DNA of 23,234 nt from Nannochloropsis salina CCMP1776 (lineage: Eukaryota > Sar > Eustigmatophyceae > Eustigmatales > Monodopsidaceae), in contig SDOX01000093.1 of assembly GCA_004565275.1 (NCBI GenBank), positions 99,645-122,878 on the forward strand, in the 5' to 3' direction. Below the pieces are notes generated by a model, which made no database searches, was not told the DNA's origin, and was given only the letters and a program-made list of their open reading frames with translations. Positions 8,235 through 16,691 of this stretch are shown here, one piece after another; the first letter of the stretch is position 1; each line of letters starts with the position of its first letter. The position numbers were made by a program, and so were the translations under genes.

Positions 8235-10840
8235 TTAGCCTCCTCCTTCGACAGAACGCACCGACGGAGGCAAGGAGGAGGGGAGGGAGGGACGCAAAGA
8301 TGCTGGAGGGGACGTTGAGGAAGGGGGGGAGGGCGGGAGGGAGGGAGGGAGGGAGGGAGGACGTGCAGTCCGGGGACCGGCGTCCCGAAACCCGATCCGT
8401 TTTTGCACTCGGTCGATCTCCACGTAACAGTTCCTAAGAAACGCCTGCCCGATGGCCCAATGCCCGTAACGGATAATTTTCAAGAAATAAAACCCGCCCT
8501 GGATCGGGAGGGGATATTGATGAGGAAGGGATATTGATTATTGTGCGGACTTAGCCTGCGGGTGGGGAGCTGTCGCACTTGGCCCTCTACCTCCCTTCCC
8601 TTTGGCTTCCTTCCCTCCTCCCTGGCCTTACCTCCTGGTGCAAATAGTCTGCAGGCGTCAACGTCAGCACTACCTCCCTCCCTCCCTCCCTCCCTCCCTC
8701 CCCCGTCAACACCAGCTCCAAATCCGGGAGGCGGGAGATCTCCTCCCGGGTCAGGTGACGGCCGTAACCGTCGAAGAGGGTCCGTCCGTTACTGAGATCG
8801 CTGAACGCCGGGACGTCTGGGATCGCGAGATAGTTTGATCAGAGAGAGGGCCAAGGCGATTGAGTGGGCGGCTGTGACAATGTAGGTAAAGACGACGACA
8901 TTCCTCCCGCCCTGCCTCCTCTTTCTCCCCTCCCTCCCTCCCTCCCTCCCTCCCTCACCCTTGGCAATCTCCGCCATTTTTTGCCGCAGGGCATCGAATA
9001 CCACCTCCGGAAAGCATGTGGCGCTAAGCGATGTGAGGTGACAGGGTACATTATGATTTACTTTGAAAAAACAACAACAAAGGGCTCAAAGAAACGCCAC
9101 AAAAAATAGATCGCATTCCTCCCCTCCCTCCCTCCCTCCCTCCCTCCCTCTCTCCATTCCTCCTCACCTGTTCCCCGAATCCACCATCGCCCTGTCCAAG
9201 GGCACGTCGGCCAAGCTGGACGATACCTCCTCCGTCGTGCCGTTGCCGTTCAAATTGCCGTTGCCGTTCAAACTGCCGTTGCCGTTCAAACTGCCGTTGC
9301 CGTTCAAACTGCCGTTGCCGTTCAAACTGCCGTTGCCGTTCAAATTGCCGTTGCCGTTCAAACTGCCGTTGCCGTTCAAACTGCCGTTGCCGTTCAAACT
9401 GCCGTTGCCGTTCAAACTGCCGTTGCCGTTCAAACTGCCGTTGCTGTCGTTGCCGCGGAGGGGCATCCCATCCGTGGCATTTCGAAGCGTTGCACGGGAA
9501 GTGACCGCGCACGGTGCGTCCTGGGAAGCCTGGGCCAATGGCGAACACTCCCTCCCGCCCTCCCTTCCGCCCTCCCTCCCGCCCTCCCTCCCTCCCTCGA
9601 TCCTCCCCACCAAGGAAACTCCGGCCACCCGGAAATCCTCGACTTTTACCCAATAGTGCGCAAAGGGCGGGACCAATGGCACGTACATAAGTCCTCTTTC
9701 CCCTCCTACAACCAGCTCGCGCCCCCCCCCCCCAATACCAGCATGGCTCCACGTTCGCCGTCGGCGCATATGGCCAAGGCGCCGGCCCCCGAGGGCGGGA
9801 GTGCGTCCAAGAGGGGGGGCCAGCACGAAAACTCCGAGCCGCACAGGGAATTGTTCCCGAAAGAAAGCCCGAGAATCCCCGCGGCGGTGGGGGCCGGGTA
9901 AAAACCGAGGGACGCCTGGAGGGAGGGAGGGAGGGCGGGAGGGAGGGAGGGAAGAAAAATAAGGTCAAATAACGCGTCTGCCCTCTCCTTCATGTTCCCT
10001 TCCTCACCTCTGGTCTTCACAGGCCAAGACAGTCGCCTGAGCTAAGGTATGGTTGAGGCGTGTGATAATCCTTTCCCCGCCCTCCCGCCCGCCCGCGACG
10101 GACGCAGGGGTTATCAGAGGTTGAAACGAGAGAGGCCCCACCTCCACGACCGAGTCCCGTTGTGATACCCGGCCTAAGGAGGGCGAAGGGGCAACGGGCA
10201 AGAGGAGGGCGGGGCTGGTCGGGGGGGAGGGAGGAAGGAGGGAGGGGGGGGAAGGGAGGGAGGGAGGGAAAGTTTGGGGTCGCGAGCTCGCCGTAATTGT
10301 AAAGGGTGCCTGCCTGTTCCCCCTTTTCCTTCCTTCCCTTCCATCGTCCCTGCCCCTCGGCCGCCCCTTCAATCTCTTTTCATACCTGCCCGTGTCCACC
10401 AACAAGCGTAGTGCTTGGCCCCCTTCAAAAGTGAGCGTGGCGAAATAGGCCGTCAACCTGGGATCCAACGTCGTGATTGGGTGGTACACCGCGACGGCCG
10501 CTCCGTCCCCTTTGTTTCTTTCCGTCGGAGAAAGACTGCGTAGATGCATAGAGGAGGAGGAAGATGAAGAAGAAGAAGAAGAAGAAGAAGAGGAGGAGGA
10601 GGAGGAGGAGGAGGAGGAGGAAGACCGAATTTCTTTGCCTTCTGTTCGTGAGCTGATGGCCAACACCTCGGTGGCCACGCCAATGCCTTCATGTGCTTGT
10701 GTCAAAGGAATGTAGGCGACTGCATTGACATGGACGAGGTAGAGGCTTAGAAAGGGGAGGAGAAGGACAGGGTGAACCCTGAACTTGCGGGGTCTGAAGG
10801 TGCTGGTGACAGCACCTGGCTTGCCATTCCGCAGTCGCAT
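8235..10840 (-). CDS. Pepsin-type (A1) aspartyl protease with signal peptide and coding minisatellite
   Basis: Minus-strand exons are 10840-10386, 10214-10008, 9915-9168, 9023-8959, 8816-8632 and 8498-8235. The first ATG with a good leader is at 10840; hydrophobic VLLLPFLSLYLVHVNAVA (residues about 25-42) is the predicted signal peptide. A 25-residue poly-Ser tract follows. Active-site motifs are LLVDTG (D149), completed to DTGS across intron 1, and AMVDSGN, completed to DSGNS across intron 3. Other family landmarks are TAAGILGLSFG, AHYWVKVEDFRVAGV, FPEVVFDALRQKMA, VLTLTPADYLHQE and WAIGQAFLRNCYVEIDR. The product should be a secretory or vacuolar endoprotease. Oddities are a very short stretch between DTGS and GRVSQRDSV (the usual flap region is not seen), eleven SLNGNG-type repeats, and a Pro/Ser/Leu tail read from CCCT repeats. 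The reading frame also disagrees at the 10008/9915 junction and again at a 12-base G run (9733-9722). Either there are homopolymer sequence errors or the gene is decaying. Confidence 0.85.
9240..9437 (-). repeat. 18-bp coding minisatellite, 11 units
   Basis: Eleven tandem 18-bp units (plus-strand CCGTTGCCGTTCAAACTG; two units carry ATTG instead of ACTG) lie inside exon 3 of the protease. On the coding strand they encode SLNGNG or NLNGNG. A degenerate partial unit follows at the right-hand end. The near-identity of units indicates recent expansion or homogenisation. Confidence 0.97.
9722..9733. repeat. 12-base C/G homopolymer inside protease exon 3
   Basis: A run of 12 C on the plus strand (G in the coding sense) lies between LVLGG and the segment GERGLMYVPLVPP. 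The frame that encodes conserved protease sequence before the run differs from the one after it. An uncertain homopolymer length is the simplest explanation. Confidence 0.85.
10550..10624 (-). repeat. Coding (TTC/TCC)n tract encoding 25 Ser
   Basis: GAA/GAG triplets on the plus strand read as 25 consecutive Ser codons (TCC, TCT, TCA) in protease exon 1, between the signal peptide and the catalytic domain. Mixed Ser codons suggest the repeat has aged or is tolerated as a linker. Confidence 0.9.
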
Positions 10841-11783
10841 CCTCCCTACACCGCGACGCAAACCAACAACCTGTGCGTCTGGAACGTGATTGATGTGTGA
10901 ATGCACGCCTCTTTGAAGAGTGGCCAGGCCGGGCAGGGCCCGTGGCCATTTTTCTGGGTTGGTACGGAACAAAAGAACAAAAAAGCTTCACTCTCCGGAG
11001 GAGGGAGCTTCAAGGATAGCACACGACCCCTACACCTCGAAACCCTCCCCGCAACCACGCGCGACACCACCGACCCGGCCGGCATCTTTTTCCATGATGC
11101 AATCCCAGGCTTGGGATGGCCCGGGGCGTGAGGCCATGTGCGGTGGGTTGTAATTTTGGGCCAGGAATGAAGACAACTGGGGTAAATAGCGGGAGCCGTC
11201 AGGGAGGAGCTGGAAGCCACAGCCGCATTATACTTGTGCCTCCATTTAATCCTCAGTAAATAAGTTTTAGACCGAGTGTTGGACACGGACATCCTGTAAA
11301 ATCTTGGGGGTCGAAGCGGATGCTCCCGAGGTGGTTTTGGGGTGTGTTTGTTGCTTCTTTGCGAGGTTTTTGTTGCAGGTGTGCGTCTGCCTTGTGAATA
11401 ACTGTCGGCTTTGACCTTCAGTTTTTCGTTTATCTTTGCCGTTGCCCGTGTCACGCATTCAGTCCAACTGTAAAAACTGCCGCTTAAGTTGTTTTGGGGG
11501 GTTTAATGCGACAAGGCCCGTGCCCAGCATCGTGTTGAGCCAAGCCTCTGACCATGCCTCCGGGGGTTAAGAATATGCCTGGAATCTGGCCTGTTTCCTA
11601 AGCCCATGCACATCCTGAAGGCACAATCTACATGTTTTCCGGCATATTTACCTGTCATTCACGCACACATCTCACGACGTGTCCATTTCCACCCTGCGTA
11701 GACCCTTTCCGTGGGGGACCAGGACCCTCCAGAGCCCGCCTTCCCCGTGCGGCCTCCTACCCACTGGAATCTCCACATCCCTC
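10841..11783. other. Divergent spacer between protease and fluoride channel genes
   Basis: This is about 0.94 kb between two divergent starts. A minus-strand open frame of about 200 codons (11454-10846) overlaps the protease leader but starts without ATG and carries no family motif. I see no gene here. It presumably holds both promoters. Confidence 0.5.
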
Positions 11784-13182
11784 ATGCTTTTCCACCTCCG
11801 ACACACGGGCTTATGGCTAGACGGGATGGCCATCGGGTCCGGGGCGGTGTGCGGGGCCTTGTTGCGGTACGGCGCCGTCAAAGTCCAAGAGCGAACAAAG
11901 TGTGCCCCATGGGCCATCCCGTGTATCAACGTGGCAGGCTCGTTCGTTTTAAGCGCCCTGTCCGTCAGCACGCAGGTGGACCCACGCGTCCGCCTCATGC
12001 TAGGGGTGGGCTTCTGCGGTGAGGGGGGGGGCGGTCGTGAGGGAGGAGTGGGGGGGGGGGCGTAGTCGGGGAGGGGGGGCNNNNNNNNNNNNNNNNNNNN
12101 NNNNNNNNNNNNNNNNNNNNNNNNNNNNNNNNNNNNNNNNNNNNNNNNNNNNNNNNNNNNNNNNNNNNNNNNNNNNNNNNTCCCTCCCTCCCTCCCTCCC
12201 TCCCTCCCTCCCTCCCTCCTTCCCTCCCTCCCCTTCCTCCCCCATCCGCCTCTCGTAAAAAGCTCTCCTTGCATTCAGCGTACAAAGGTCTGTCATTCGG
12301 ACGGAGGCACCCACTACTCGCTCTTGCCCCTCCTCCCTCTCCTTCCACAGGTGGCAAACGACCGCGCAGCCGTCGCCCCGGGCCCCTCCTCCGCCCCTCC
12401 TCCGTCCTCCTCGGCTGCCGTCTAACGGGCAGACCGGGAGGCGAGGAGGGGGGGGGGGAGGGAGGGAGGGAACAGGGAATGGCGGCGATGTAGGCCAGCC
12501 GTGATTATTTGCATGGTGGAGGGAGGGAGGGAGGGAGGGAGGGTGGGAGGGGAAGGGAAGATGTGTTGATAGAGGAGCATGGATTCCAGTAGAAAGCATT
12601 TACAACGTGATGGTTAAAAGAGCAAAATAACCTTCTGCAGGAGCTCGTTTAGGAAGGTAGAGGGAAGGAGGGAGGGAGAGAGGGAGAGAAGGAGGGAGGG
12701 TTGTTTGGGGAAGGAACACGACTAAGGAGGGTCTATGTAGATAAGCATCTGTAAATTTAAATGGGGCCCAAGCAGGGAGTCGAAAGGGAAACGGAAAGCG
12801 GCCACATACATCCCGAGGGGGTAGAGAGGGAGGATGGTGCGTGTAGAATTTTGAATACTTGAAAACTTGTAAAGGCTTGTGATATACCCTGACACCTTGC
12901 GGTCCGATCGTCCGCGCCGTACGCACGGTGTCGCGTACGCGCCTTGGTCCTTTTCCCTCCCTTCCTCCCTCCCTCCCTCCCTCCCTCCCTCCCTTCCCAG
13001 GGTCGTTGACCACCTTCTCCACCTACTCCCTCGACACGATTCATATGCTCCAGGCGGGGAAATTCGGGAAGGCGCTGGCCTTCGTGCTGGTTAACAACGC
13101 GGGCTGCCTGGCTGCGACGGCCCTGGCGCTCCGGTTGGGGGGGGGGGGGACCGGGGAGGGATGGGGCGAGGGATGGGGGTAG
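11784..13182 (+). CDS. Single-domain Fluc/CrcB-type fluoride channel
   Basis: Exons 11784-12018 and 13001-13182 join in phase 1 to 138 residues, the length of a bacterial CrcB. The sequence follows the family throughout: GAVCGALLRYGAV (helix 1 with R28), INVAGSFVLSAL (helix 2 with N49), DPRVRLMLGVGFCGSLTTFS (helix 3 signature), then LQAGKFGKALAFVLVNNAGC (helix 4). Such proteins are four-helix, dual-topology dimeric channels that let fluoride leak out of the cell. In the TTFSTF box the second Phe is Tyr87, and a helix 4 Ser of the E. coli protein corresponds to Cys114. The ATG at 11784 puts a short leader before helix 1, and the last 14 residues are Gly-rich and read from G-rich repeats. The intron is about 980 bp and contains the assembly gap, but the protein is continuous across it by alignment memory. 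Well-studied eukaryotic FEX proteins are two-domain fusions, so a one-domain copy is unusual. Confidence 0.9.
12081..12180. other. Assembly gap (100 N) in fluoride-channel intron
   Basis: Exactly 100 N separate a G-rich left flank (GGGGAGGGGGGGC) from a (TCCC)n right flank. The length is a conventional placeholder, so the true distance is unknown. The gap sits where a GGGA tract would meet its complement. Confidence 0.99.
12181..13000. other. Remainder of the fluoride-channel intron, no second gene seen
   Basis: Starts with (TCCC)n to about 12235. A short stretch ends in CTTCCACAG at 12342-12350, an acceptor-like site whose downstream sequence (Arg/Pro-rich) does not continue the channel. 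Further GGGA tracts lie at about 12519-12545 and 12660-12700. The CCCT tract at about 12955-12996 feeds the real acceptor at 12999-13000. No nested coding region is supported. Confidence 0.5.
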
Positions 13183-13711
13183 GAAAAGGGGCTGGGGTGT
13201 CCACCATCCTCCCTGGGCCCGCCCCGCCCGTCAATCGGATCGTTGGGATGGCAGGCGGGGGGGGAGGGAACAGGCCGCTGGTCCGACCCTCCTTGCCCCG
13301 TCGGGAAGGGAAGGGAGGGAGGGAGGGAGGGAGGGAGGGAGGGAGGGAGGGTAGGAGGGTAGGAGGGGGTAGGTGCGTCAAAGAGAAGGGAGTGGGGTCG
13401 GAGATGGGGGCTAGGGAGGGCAGGTAGGAAGGCTACGGCGGAGTACCAGCCGCCGGCCAGACTGTGGTTGCCATGTATAAAGAAAGGCGAGGAGAGGGCA
13501 CGGTCCTTGGGGAGCCGTCGAAAGGGAGAAATGAGGAACAAATGCGAGCTGAGAACTCGCGACTTGAAGGATCCGGTAGGGCTCGGGGGAAGGCAAGCGT
13601 CCAGCCTGTGCTCAAAATTTTGGAAAATTCATAAATTTGAAATGTACACCCTTCAGCGGCCAGAACGCGATCATCCGTTGTCTAGCTGTTCTTTAAAAGA
13701 GTGCTCGGCCT
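13183..13711. other. Convergent spacer after the fluoride channel
   Basis: Purine-rich and low-complexity, with a clean GGGA tract at about 13314-13350. Between about 13440 and 13700 the composition is more normal but no motif-bearing frame was found. It presumably contains the 3' ends of the channel (plus) and the WD-type gene (minus). Confidence 0.5.
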
Positions 13712-14136
13712 TTATGGGCCTGTCTCTTCCTCCGCCAAGGGTCCTCCCTCCCTCCCTCCCTCCCTTCCTCCCTCCTTCCCTGCCATCCTTTCCGCATGCC
13801 GCACCGCGTACACAGTCCCTCGATCGGAGACTCCCAGCACCACCTCCTCCCCACCTCCCTCCCTCCCTCCCTCCCCCGCAACCACTCCCACTCCCACCCA
13901 CCGTGCATCAGCCCTCACGCATCTGCAACAGGCGTCCTGCATGCCCCCTGGACATCCTCCCTCTCTCCCTCCCTCCCTCCCTCCCTCCCTCCCTCCCTCC
14001 CTTCCCCTTCATCCCTCTTCTCCCCTCGTGCTTCCCTCCTTTCCTCTTGTGTGTCACGACGAGCGCCCTCCTCTCCTTGCGAGCTTTCCCTCGGTGGAGG
14101 GCGTGAAAAGGCGTCGTCTGGATTGGCCGCGGACAC
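13712..14136 (-). other. Possible 3' continuation of the WD40-like gene
   Basis: Two minus-strand frames here look more protein-like than the tail of the main open frame. One (14136-13915) follows a charged, KR-rich stretch and reads DVSAANPDDAFSRPP and GEEGARRDTQEERREARGEK. The other (13942-13712) contains WVGVGVVAGEG and EEVVLGVSDRGTVYAVRHAE, which resembles a beta-propeller blade. They sit in different frames and are separated by GGGA tracts, so joining them to the main gene needs splicing or homopolymer corrections that I cannot establish. If they are not coding, this is simply repeat-rich 3' flank. Confidence 0.4.
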
Positions 14137-15439
14137 GTCCTCCGTCCCGCCCTCCGTCCCGCCCTCCGTCCCGCCCGCTTTCCAACGGTCGTCGGCTTTG
14201 TCCCTCCGTCCGCGTTTTCGCTTCGGTCTCTCCCCTCCTCCCCCGTCCTCCCCCCCTCCCTCCCTCCCTATGGGGTGAGCACCCCAGCAGCTCGCTGTCC
14301 ATCCCAGCCAAGTAGCTCGTCGCCCCCTCCCTCCCTCCCTCCTTCCTTCCCTCCAGCGTAAATAGAGCGATAATGTTGTGCTTCACAGGCGCCCGCCATC
14401 GAGCCTGACAGCGCAAGACCAAGGACCTCACGTTCCCTCCCTCCTTCCCTCCCTCCCTCCCTCCCTTCCACCCTCCCTCCCTCATCCGCTCCACCGGCCG
14501 CGACAAGCATCGAAGGTCGTACCGCATCAGCACACCATCCTCGCCTGCCACCAGCAAGCTTGTCCCTCCCTCCCTCCCTCTCTCCCTCCCTCCCTCTTGT
14601 CCTCCCTCCCTCCCCAGTGCCCTGATCCGGGTTAAGGGTAGGGGTTGCTCGCGTGCGATACAGGGATGCGCATCCCTCTCATCCCAGAGGGAGAAAGAAG
14701 ACCCTTCTGCCACGGCCAGGAGGGGAGAGAGTGAGGAGGGAAGGTATAAGAGGCATGTGGGAACGTCCCAGAGGTGATGGGAAGAAGGTGGGGAGGAGAC
14801 AGGGAGGGAGGAGGTGGTGAGGTCGAGGAAGGCTAGGGTTTGGCCGTAGGCACGCACGGTGGCGAGGCGGGAGGGGTTATGAGGATGGAAGGCAAGACCG
14901 GCCCAACCAAAAAATGGAAAATTGCCGGGAGGGGCGGGGGAAGGGAGGGAGGTCGGGGGCGAGGTAGGGAGGGAGGACGAGGTTGGGAGGGAATACAGGT
15001 GGACGGTGGCCATGCTGTCGATGGCAGCGAGACGCGTCTTGTCGGGATGAAGAGCGAGCGATTGAATTTCCGAGCAGGGGTGAGGACGTGAAGGGGTGGA
15101 GGAGGAGGGAGGTGGGAGGAGACGATCGACAGCGACGTGTTGTAGGAGGCGGGGATGGCTTTGCGACGAAGGACAGGAAGAGTTAGAGGAGAGTGCTGGG
15201 GGGTACGTGAGGAGTAAGCGAAAAACGTGCGCGTGGGAGGCTACATAGCAGGTGTACATATCCAATGCAGCCAATCGAGTAGCTTGCTGCCCCCCTGCTG
15301 AGAAAAAATCTGGGTAGCTCGCATCTGGTGGCTTCAGCGGGCGGGGGCTTGTGAGGGGCGAAGACAGGGGATGGTACATGTAAATAAATGGCGTGGTGGA
15401 GAGCTGCGAGCCATCGTCCACAGCCGTCCGAACTGCCAT
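14054..15439 (-). CDS. WD40-like beta-propeller protein, uncharacterised
   Basis: A single open frame of 461 codons starts at the ATG 15439-15437. Beta-propeller-like blades can be seen: IQSLALHPDKTRLAAIDS followed by MATVHLYSL, GWAGLAFHPHNPSRLATVRA followed by FLDL, LLAVAEGSSFSLWDER, and SLLVAGEDGVLMRYDLRC. WD40 proteins are scaffolds for protein complexes; no specific partner can be named. Between blades the frame is interrupted by Gly-Arg-Glu-Gly runs encoded by GGGA tracts that remain in frame. The recognisable segments NVRSLVLRCQARWRAPVKHN and SYLAGMDSELLGC continue after them, so the repeats look truly exonic. The last roughly 70 codons are low-complexity and read in a less plausible frame than their +1 alternative (RPKRKRGRRDKADDRWK). 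The real C-terminus may therefore differ. The gene is divergent from the plastid gene at 16692. Confidence 0.68.
   Translation of the reverse strand: MAVRTAVDDGSQLSTTPFIYMYHPLSSPLTSPRPLKPPDASYPDFFSAGGQQATRLAALDMYTCYVASHAHVFRLLLTYPPALSSNSSCPSSQSHPRLLQHVAVDRLLPPPSSSTPSRPHPCSEIQSLALHPDKTRLAAIDSMATVHLYSLPTSSSLPTSPPTSLPSPAPPGNFPFFGWAGLAFHPHNPSRLATVRAYGQTLAFLDLTTSSLPVSSPPSSHHLWDVPTCLLYLPSSLSPLLAVAEGSSFSLWDERDAHPCIAREQPLPLTRIRALGREGGQEGGRERGREGGTSLLVAGEDGVLMRYDLRCLSRPVERMREGGWKGGREGGKEGGNVRSLVLRCQARWRAPVKHNIIALFTLEGRKEGGREGATSYLAGMDSELLGCSPHREGGRGGGRGRRGETEAKTRTEGQSRRPLESGRDGGRDGGRDGGRVRGQSRRRLFTPSTEGKLARRGGRSS
14140..14176. repeat. 12-bp tandem repeat, about 3 units
   Basis: Three copies of CGTCCCGCCCTC (plus strand) lie in the 3' part of the WD40-like open frame. 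In minus sense one frame reads GRDG repeats and another reads GGTE repeats followed by protein-like sequence. Confidence 0.85.
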
Positions 15440-16691
15440 TTTACCGTGAGTGTGCGAGGTGTGTCCGAGGAGAAAAGGGCAGAAACGACGTTCGTCACAG
15501 GGTCTTGGAAACAGAGCTTATGTCGGAGCCCGGTAGGTCACGTATTTCTCTGTAGGAGGTGTCACGAGGGCTGGAAAAGGAAGAAACGTCCGCGTGTGCA
15601 AAAGGAAAGACCTACACGCTGTCCTGCGCGTCACGCGATGCACAGGCTATATCACAGCTTGACAATGCCGTGATCATAGCAGGCATTCCATCACCCCCCT
15701 TCTCATTTTATCCGGGCTTCGTCTCTGACAGCCCTTGCGGGCTAGGCGTGCGTACGGCTTTTATTCGGGGGGGGAGGAATATGCCCGAAAATTTTAATTT
15801 AGCTGTCACGATCGTGACTTACCCCGTGTGAAAGCGTCGTCAAGCTTGGAAAGCATGTGGGGGCCGAGGGAACGGGCAGCGATTGTGGTTGCTTTTCTTT
15901 TTTTTCTTTTTTTTTCGTCTTCCGCTCGCCTGTCGCCTTGTCATCGCCCACTACCTATGTGAAGGTGAGGCAACTGAAGTACCACCAAACTTCTGACAGA
16001 CGGGGGATGTACCCGCGTACAGACCACGACGCACGTTGGCACGCGCCGTGCATGCATGCTTACTGCTTGGACACCGCCGGGGGGACGGGTGTTGGGTTGT
16101 GCGGTCATTTGTGTGAGGGTTTCGTGGCGTCGGCGGGAAGGGCGCCTGATGTCAGGCTTCTCGCGTGCCCGCCCGGGGGGGAGAGTCCTCAACATGAGCG
16201 GGCACGGGCCATGCCGAGGCGACGCGGGGCCGCGCGGCCTGGTGTGTGCGCGCGTGGTGCGTGCGTGTGTGAAGCGTGCATCATGGAGTGCTTACACGCG
16301 TTGTGCCACGTATATTTTGTGGGCACGGTCGACTCAGCAGGAAGGTGGGGAGCAGTGGAGCGACTGGAAAAATGGCAGGTTATGAGACACGCAAATTACC
16401 GTCTTTCACTGTTCCACAAGCCTGCGGCGCGTTCATATCACACGAGGGTGCGCGTGAAGCTTGTGTATGAAGCATTGTGCTTTCATGGCATGTGTTATGG
16501 AATGTTGGCGCCTGAAGTCACGAGGAAAACGGTATCGGCAGCACCGTGAGAGTTCTTGCTCAAATGGAGCCCACTTTCGGGCAATATTTTTCCCTCCACC
16601 ACCTACCGTACAGACAAGCGGTGAAACGCAAGCATCAGGGAGAAATAAAACACAGTACTTACCCACTACCGTCGGCTATTTGCAATTCACC
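15440..16691. other. Divergent spacer between the WD40-like gene and the plastid gene
   Basis: This contains a T-rich tract at about 15897-15916 and GT/CG-rich sequence from 16080 to 16280. A 230-codon plus frame (15857-16549) is Cys- and His-rich but shows no domain, signal or splice logic and is not called. Probable promoter region for both flanking genes. Confidence 0.5.

Noticed and set aside
9240-9437. CRISPR-like array
   Set aside because: The units are contiguous 18-bp repeats with no spacers and lie inside a coding exon.
10846-11454. 202-codon minus frame upstream of and overlapping the protease leader
   Set aside because: It starts without ATG, is out of frame with the signal peptide and has no family motif.
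12343-12493. Acceptor at 12350 as an alternative second exon of the fluoride channel
   Set aside because: It would restore a Gly-Gly but then read an Arg/Pro-rich stretch instead of the helix 3 signature found at 13001.
13468-14315. Plus-strand Pro/Ser/Leu-rich open frames
   Set aside because: They are the antisense of GGGA tracts (PSLP units) in the 3' part of the WD40-like gene, and three parallel frames are open for the same reason.
15857-16549. 230-codon plus-strand open frame, Cys/His-rich
   Set aside because: No recognisable domain, no signal or splice context, and it sits in a GC-skewed divergent spacer where long chance frames are expected.
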